Positions 62,461 to 64,000 of a DNA stretch of 64,000 bases are shown piece after piece. The first letter of the stretch is position 1. The number at the start of each line of letters is the position of its first letter. Both the position numbers and the translations under genes were made by a program. Below the pieces are notes generated by a model. It was not told the origin of the DNA. It ran no database searches and saw only the letters and a program-made list of their open reading frames with translations. The stretch comes from Bacteroidales bacterium (GTDB lineage: Bacteria > Bacteroidota > Bacteroidia > Bacteroidales > Tenuifilaceae): positions 62,001-126,000 of the forward strand of contig JACJXD010000008.1 of NCBI GenBank assembly GCA_020636845.1, in the 5' to 3' direction.

Positions 62461-62598
62461 TTATCCTTCCAACAAACTGTTTAACAATCCCCGGTTTTGG
62501 TTGCTACTGTGCTGAATGTCCCGATCGAATTGATTCAACTGTTTGATCTCCTTACCATCATTTTTATACATTTTTGCTACGTGTTGTGTAGCCGTTTT
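62461..62598 (-). pseudogene. 3' fragment of a gene cut by the cassette boundary
   Basis: On the minus strand a coding-like frame of about 45 codons ends at TAA 62461-62463: TATQHVAKMYKNDGKEIKQ, then LNQFDRDIQHSSNQNRGLLN and SLLEG. Upstream it meets a TGA at 62599-62601 at the edge of the inverted-repeat element, with no start codon except an internal ATG at 62571. It keeps its own terminator (62416-62450). I read it as the tail of a gene whose front was replaced when the cassette-like unit arrived. Family not recognised. Confidence 0.4.
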
Positions 62599-62618
62599 TC
62601 AGGACGGGTCATAATTAC

Positions 62619-62748
62619 GCACAACGGTTAATAATATGAAACGGTTGGGTTTTCGGAGCGTGTTCGCATCCACCGAGAAAAACGCTGGTACGGGAACAAA
62701 ATCCTCGCAAATTACTGAACCCCAACCGTTTTATATTGTGTGTTGTGC
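62619..62748. repeat. Left folded inverted-repeat element of the cassette
   Basis: A 130-base element with nested inverted repeats: outer GCACAAC (62619-62625)/GTTGTGC (62742-62748), inner AAACGGTTGGG (62639-62649)/CCCAACCGTTT (62721-62731), extended by AATAT (62633-62637)/ATATT (62733-62737) across one unpaired position. A 71-base middle has weaker internal pairing. The single long hairpin with an off-helix base resembles, but does not match, integron attC sites (GTTRRRY core). Confidence 0.65.
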
Positions 62749-62755
62749 AAAGTTG

Positions 62756-63676
62756 TTATTTATATCTAACCCATAAGTAAATAATTATCAATCCAATAAT
62801 TAATCCAGTTACCCTTAATACATTTCTCACAAAATTAGTCCTTAGAAACGGAATTTTGTAAAGAGAATGATGCTGATATTTTTTATAATCCTGTCTTGTT
62901 GCAAAAGCCAATGTCGCTTTACTTATAAATTCAGCCGAATTTATATTTAATAATTGTCCAAGTTCTTTTGTTGCTAATCTTGGAAATCCAATATGCCCCA
63001 ATCCTGCTATTTTTTTATTGACTTTATCAGGAAATATCATTTCTTTTTCTTTAACATCCGTGTCAGGTAGATTGATAAAATCCTTTTTTACTAAATTCTC
63101 ATCAATGTCCAACATCGCAGATGTTTCAATCCAACCAGCATGAAAATCATTCGGATATTTTTTTAATTGCTCCTTTATCTGCTCAGGAAAATCTAAATCA
63201 ATACCCAATTCATCATATGAAAAGAATGCTCCCATCGGTGAAATTGCACAAAGTCCATGTTTCTTATTAATCTTGTCACATGCTTCTTCAATTGCAATCA
63301 GATGTTTAGGTTCGCCGTGCGATGCAATTATTACAATATTTTTAATTCCCCAATTTGCAATTTTATCAAGTATTTCATAAGCCACCTGATAAATAGTCCT
63401 TTGTGACACATGAAGACAACCTGGAAATCCCTTTATGCTTCCTTGTGCAAATGGAATAGGTGGCATTGTCAACAAATGGTAATCAGGATTCTTTTCTGAA
63501 ATCATCTCAAGAGCCTTATTTCTCCAAGTTTCTCCAAGAAAAATATCAACACCCAACGGCATATGATGACTATGCTCTTCTATTGGGGCAAATGTCAGAA
63601 ACAAAATCGTCTTGTCTTTAGGAAGAGATTCAATCTCTTTCCATGTCAATTCTAATATATCTATCATTTTATTCAT
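62756..63676 (-). CDS. Creatininase-family amidohydrolase with C-terminal membrane anchor
   Basis: A 306-residue member of the creatininase superfamily (metal-dependent amidohydrolases; relatives include creatininase, MftE and ArfB). Metal and active-site motifs: APIEEHSHHMPLGVD (Glu, His, Asp ligands), ASHGEPKHLIAIEEA, and FHAGWIETSAML. Residues about 283-302 (VLRVTGLIIGLIIIYLWV) form a transmembrane helix, unusual for the family, tethering it to the membrane. The gene is strongly AT-rich and sits exactly between two mirrored elements: the repeat ACAACTTTGCACAAC occurs 18 bases before its start, and its complement at its stop. It is thus likely a mobile single-gene unit. Substrate unknown. 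Confidence 0.85.
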   Translation of the reverse strand: MNKMIDILELTWKEIESLPKDKTILFLTFAPIEEHSHHMPLGVDIFLGETWRNKALEMISEKNPDYHLLTMPPIPFAQGSIKGFPGCLHVSQRTIYQVAYEILDKIANWGIKNIVIIASHGEPKHLIAIEEACDKINKKHGLCAISPMGAFFSYDELGIDLDFPEQIKEQLKKYPNDFHAGWIETSAMLDIDENLVKKDFINLPDTDVKEKEMIFPDKVNKKIAGLGHIGFPRLATKELGQLLNINSAEFISKATLAFATRQDYKKYQHHSLYKIPFLRTNFVRNVLRVTGLIIGLIIIYLWVRYK

Positions 63677-63693
63677 TGGTAGAGTGTCATTTT

Positions 63694-63838
63694 ACAACTT
63701 TGCACAACGGCCGGCGTATTTGTTGTGTTTGGGAGTTTGAAACGGCTTCTTATCCCTAGATAGTAAAGCTACTAAAAAGTGTTAAAAACTTCAAATACGT
63801 TATCAGCCAAAATACAGTAAATACGCTGTTAGCACCTG
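63694..63838. repeat. Right folded inverted-repeat element of the cassette
   Basis: It begins with ACAACTTTGCACAAC (63694-63708), the exact reverse complement of 62742-62756. Then CGTATTTG (63715-63722) pairs perfectly with CAAATACG (63792-63799), flanked by GGCCGG and CAGCC. Further on are a second ATACGCTGTTAGC block. It ends at the stop codon of the next gene. I recall closely similar ACAACGGCCGGCGTATTTG...CAAATACGTTA.CAGCC elements bordering accessory genes in other Bacteroidota. Confidence 0.6.
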
Positions 63839-64000
63839 TTAAAATTTAATCAATTTTCCACTAGAGATTAGTTCGTTCTTATGATAAACCTTGTACACAT
63901 ATGTTCCTGATTCATTGTTAGTGATATCAATCTGTCCATTTATAGGAAACTTAGTTAAAACTGTCCGTCCATTAATGTCTATAATTTCAACCTTTAGATT
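63839..64000 (-). CDS. T9SS cargo protein, C-terminal sorting domain only (partial)
   Basis: The last 53 codons of a gene that extends past the right edge. The translated text KVEIIDINGRTVLTKFPING, IDITNNESGTYVYKVYHKNE and LISSGKLIKF* is a type A T9SS sorting domain (pattern: NG..V....I....L..G.Y.....). It shows the parent protein is secreted by the type IX system. The stop TAA is at 63839-63841, within one base of the cassette element's end. Confidence 0.8.
   Translation of the reverse strand, partial: NLKVEIIDINGRTVLTKFPINGQIDITNNESGTYVYKVYHKNELISSGKLIKF

Noticed and set aside
62619..63838. True integron attC sites
   Set aside because: The expected GTTRRRY core is not met (GTTGTGC) and no integrase is present; kept as an unassigned cassette-type element.
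1..64000. CRISPR array, rRNA operon, prophage or IS element
   Set aside because: No spaced direct repeats, no rRNA text, and no transposase, integrase or phage structural genes were found.

Overview
The window is chromosomal DNA of a Bacteroidota bacterium, most likely an anaerobic member of the Bacteroidales/Marinilabiliales type. The support is promoter boxes of the TAnnTTTG type, many SPI/SPII secreted proteins, DUF4369-thioredoxin, FISUMP and tricorn-like S41 proteins, a FadL-type porin, a beta-propeller (reg_prop) sensor kinase, and a type IX secretion C-terminal sorting domain at the right edge. Ferredoxin-type 2-oxoacid oxidoreductase and a phosphofructokinase with the sequence marks of pyrophosphate use point to anaerobic energy metabolism. 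I recognise no phage, IS transposase, CRISPR array or rRNA.

Layout. 1-6.3 kb: a tricorn-like protease (cut by the left edge) divergent from a NagZ-type GH3/beta-lactamase fusion. 6.3-9.0 kb: a gene-poor, AT-rich stretch with small-gene remnants and hairpin repeats. 9.0-15.4 kb: phosphofructokinase, then a four-gene operon (Na+/solute symporter, class III CoA-transferase, 2-oxoacid oxidoreductase alpha, fused beta-gamma) that looks like uptake and oxidation of one organic acid. 15.6-23.5 kb: thiol-redox proteins, an unknown membrane-anchored protein, a class IV aminotransferase with omega-amidase, and TrmO. 23.8-29.6 kb: a DHA2 drug exporter, an AraC/GyrI regulator and a BtuFCD/FecBCD-like metal-chelate importer. 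29.8-34.0 kb: a hybrid histidine kinase and a TPR/SpoIIE phosphatase. 34.4-41.6 kb: a three-gene cell-envelope operon downstream of a NarL-type two-component pair. 41.8-49.4 kb: FadL porin, a second tricorn protease, GlpQ, a frameshifted lipoprotein and a small TrkH-like/RCK_C membrane protein. 49.5-55.4 kb: a BlaI/BlaR1-like pair, gltX followed by tRNA-Glu, and a TPR histidine kinase. 55.5-62.0 kb: nitroreductase, a TetR-controlled TSUP/porin/FmdE operon, and an MFS exporter. 62-64 kb: a creatininase-family gene packaged between two folded inverted-repeat elements, like a single-gene cassette, then the end of a T9SS cargo gene.

Most notable: the cassette-like unit at 62.6-63.8 kb; two near-identical TetR operators bracketing tetR and controlling tauE-porin-fmdE; the symporter/CoA-transferase/oxidoreductase operon with an unusual beta-gamma fusion; and tandem TonB-plug-like repeats on the C-terminus of the BlaR1 homologue. 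All calls are from reading the sequence; no database search was possible.
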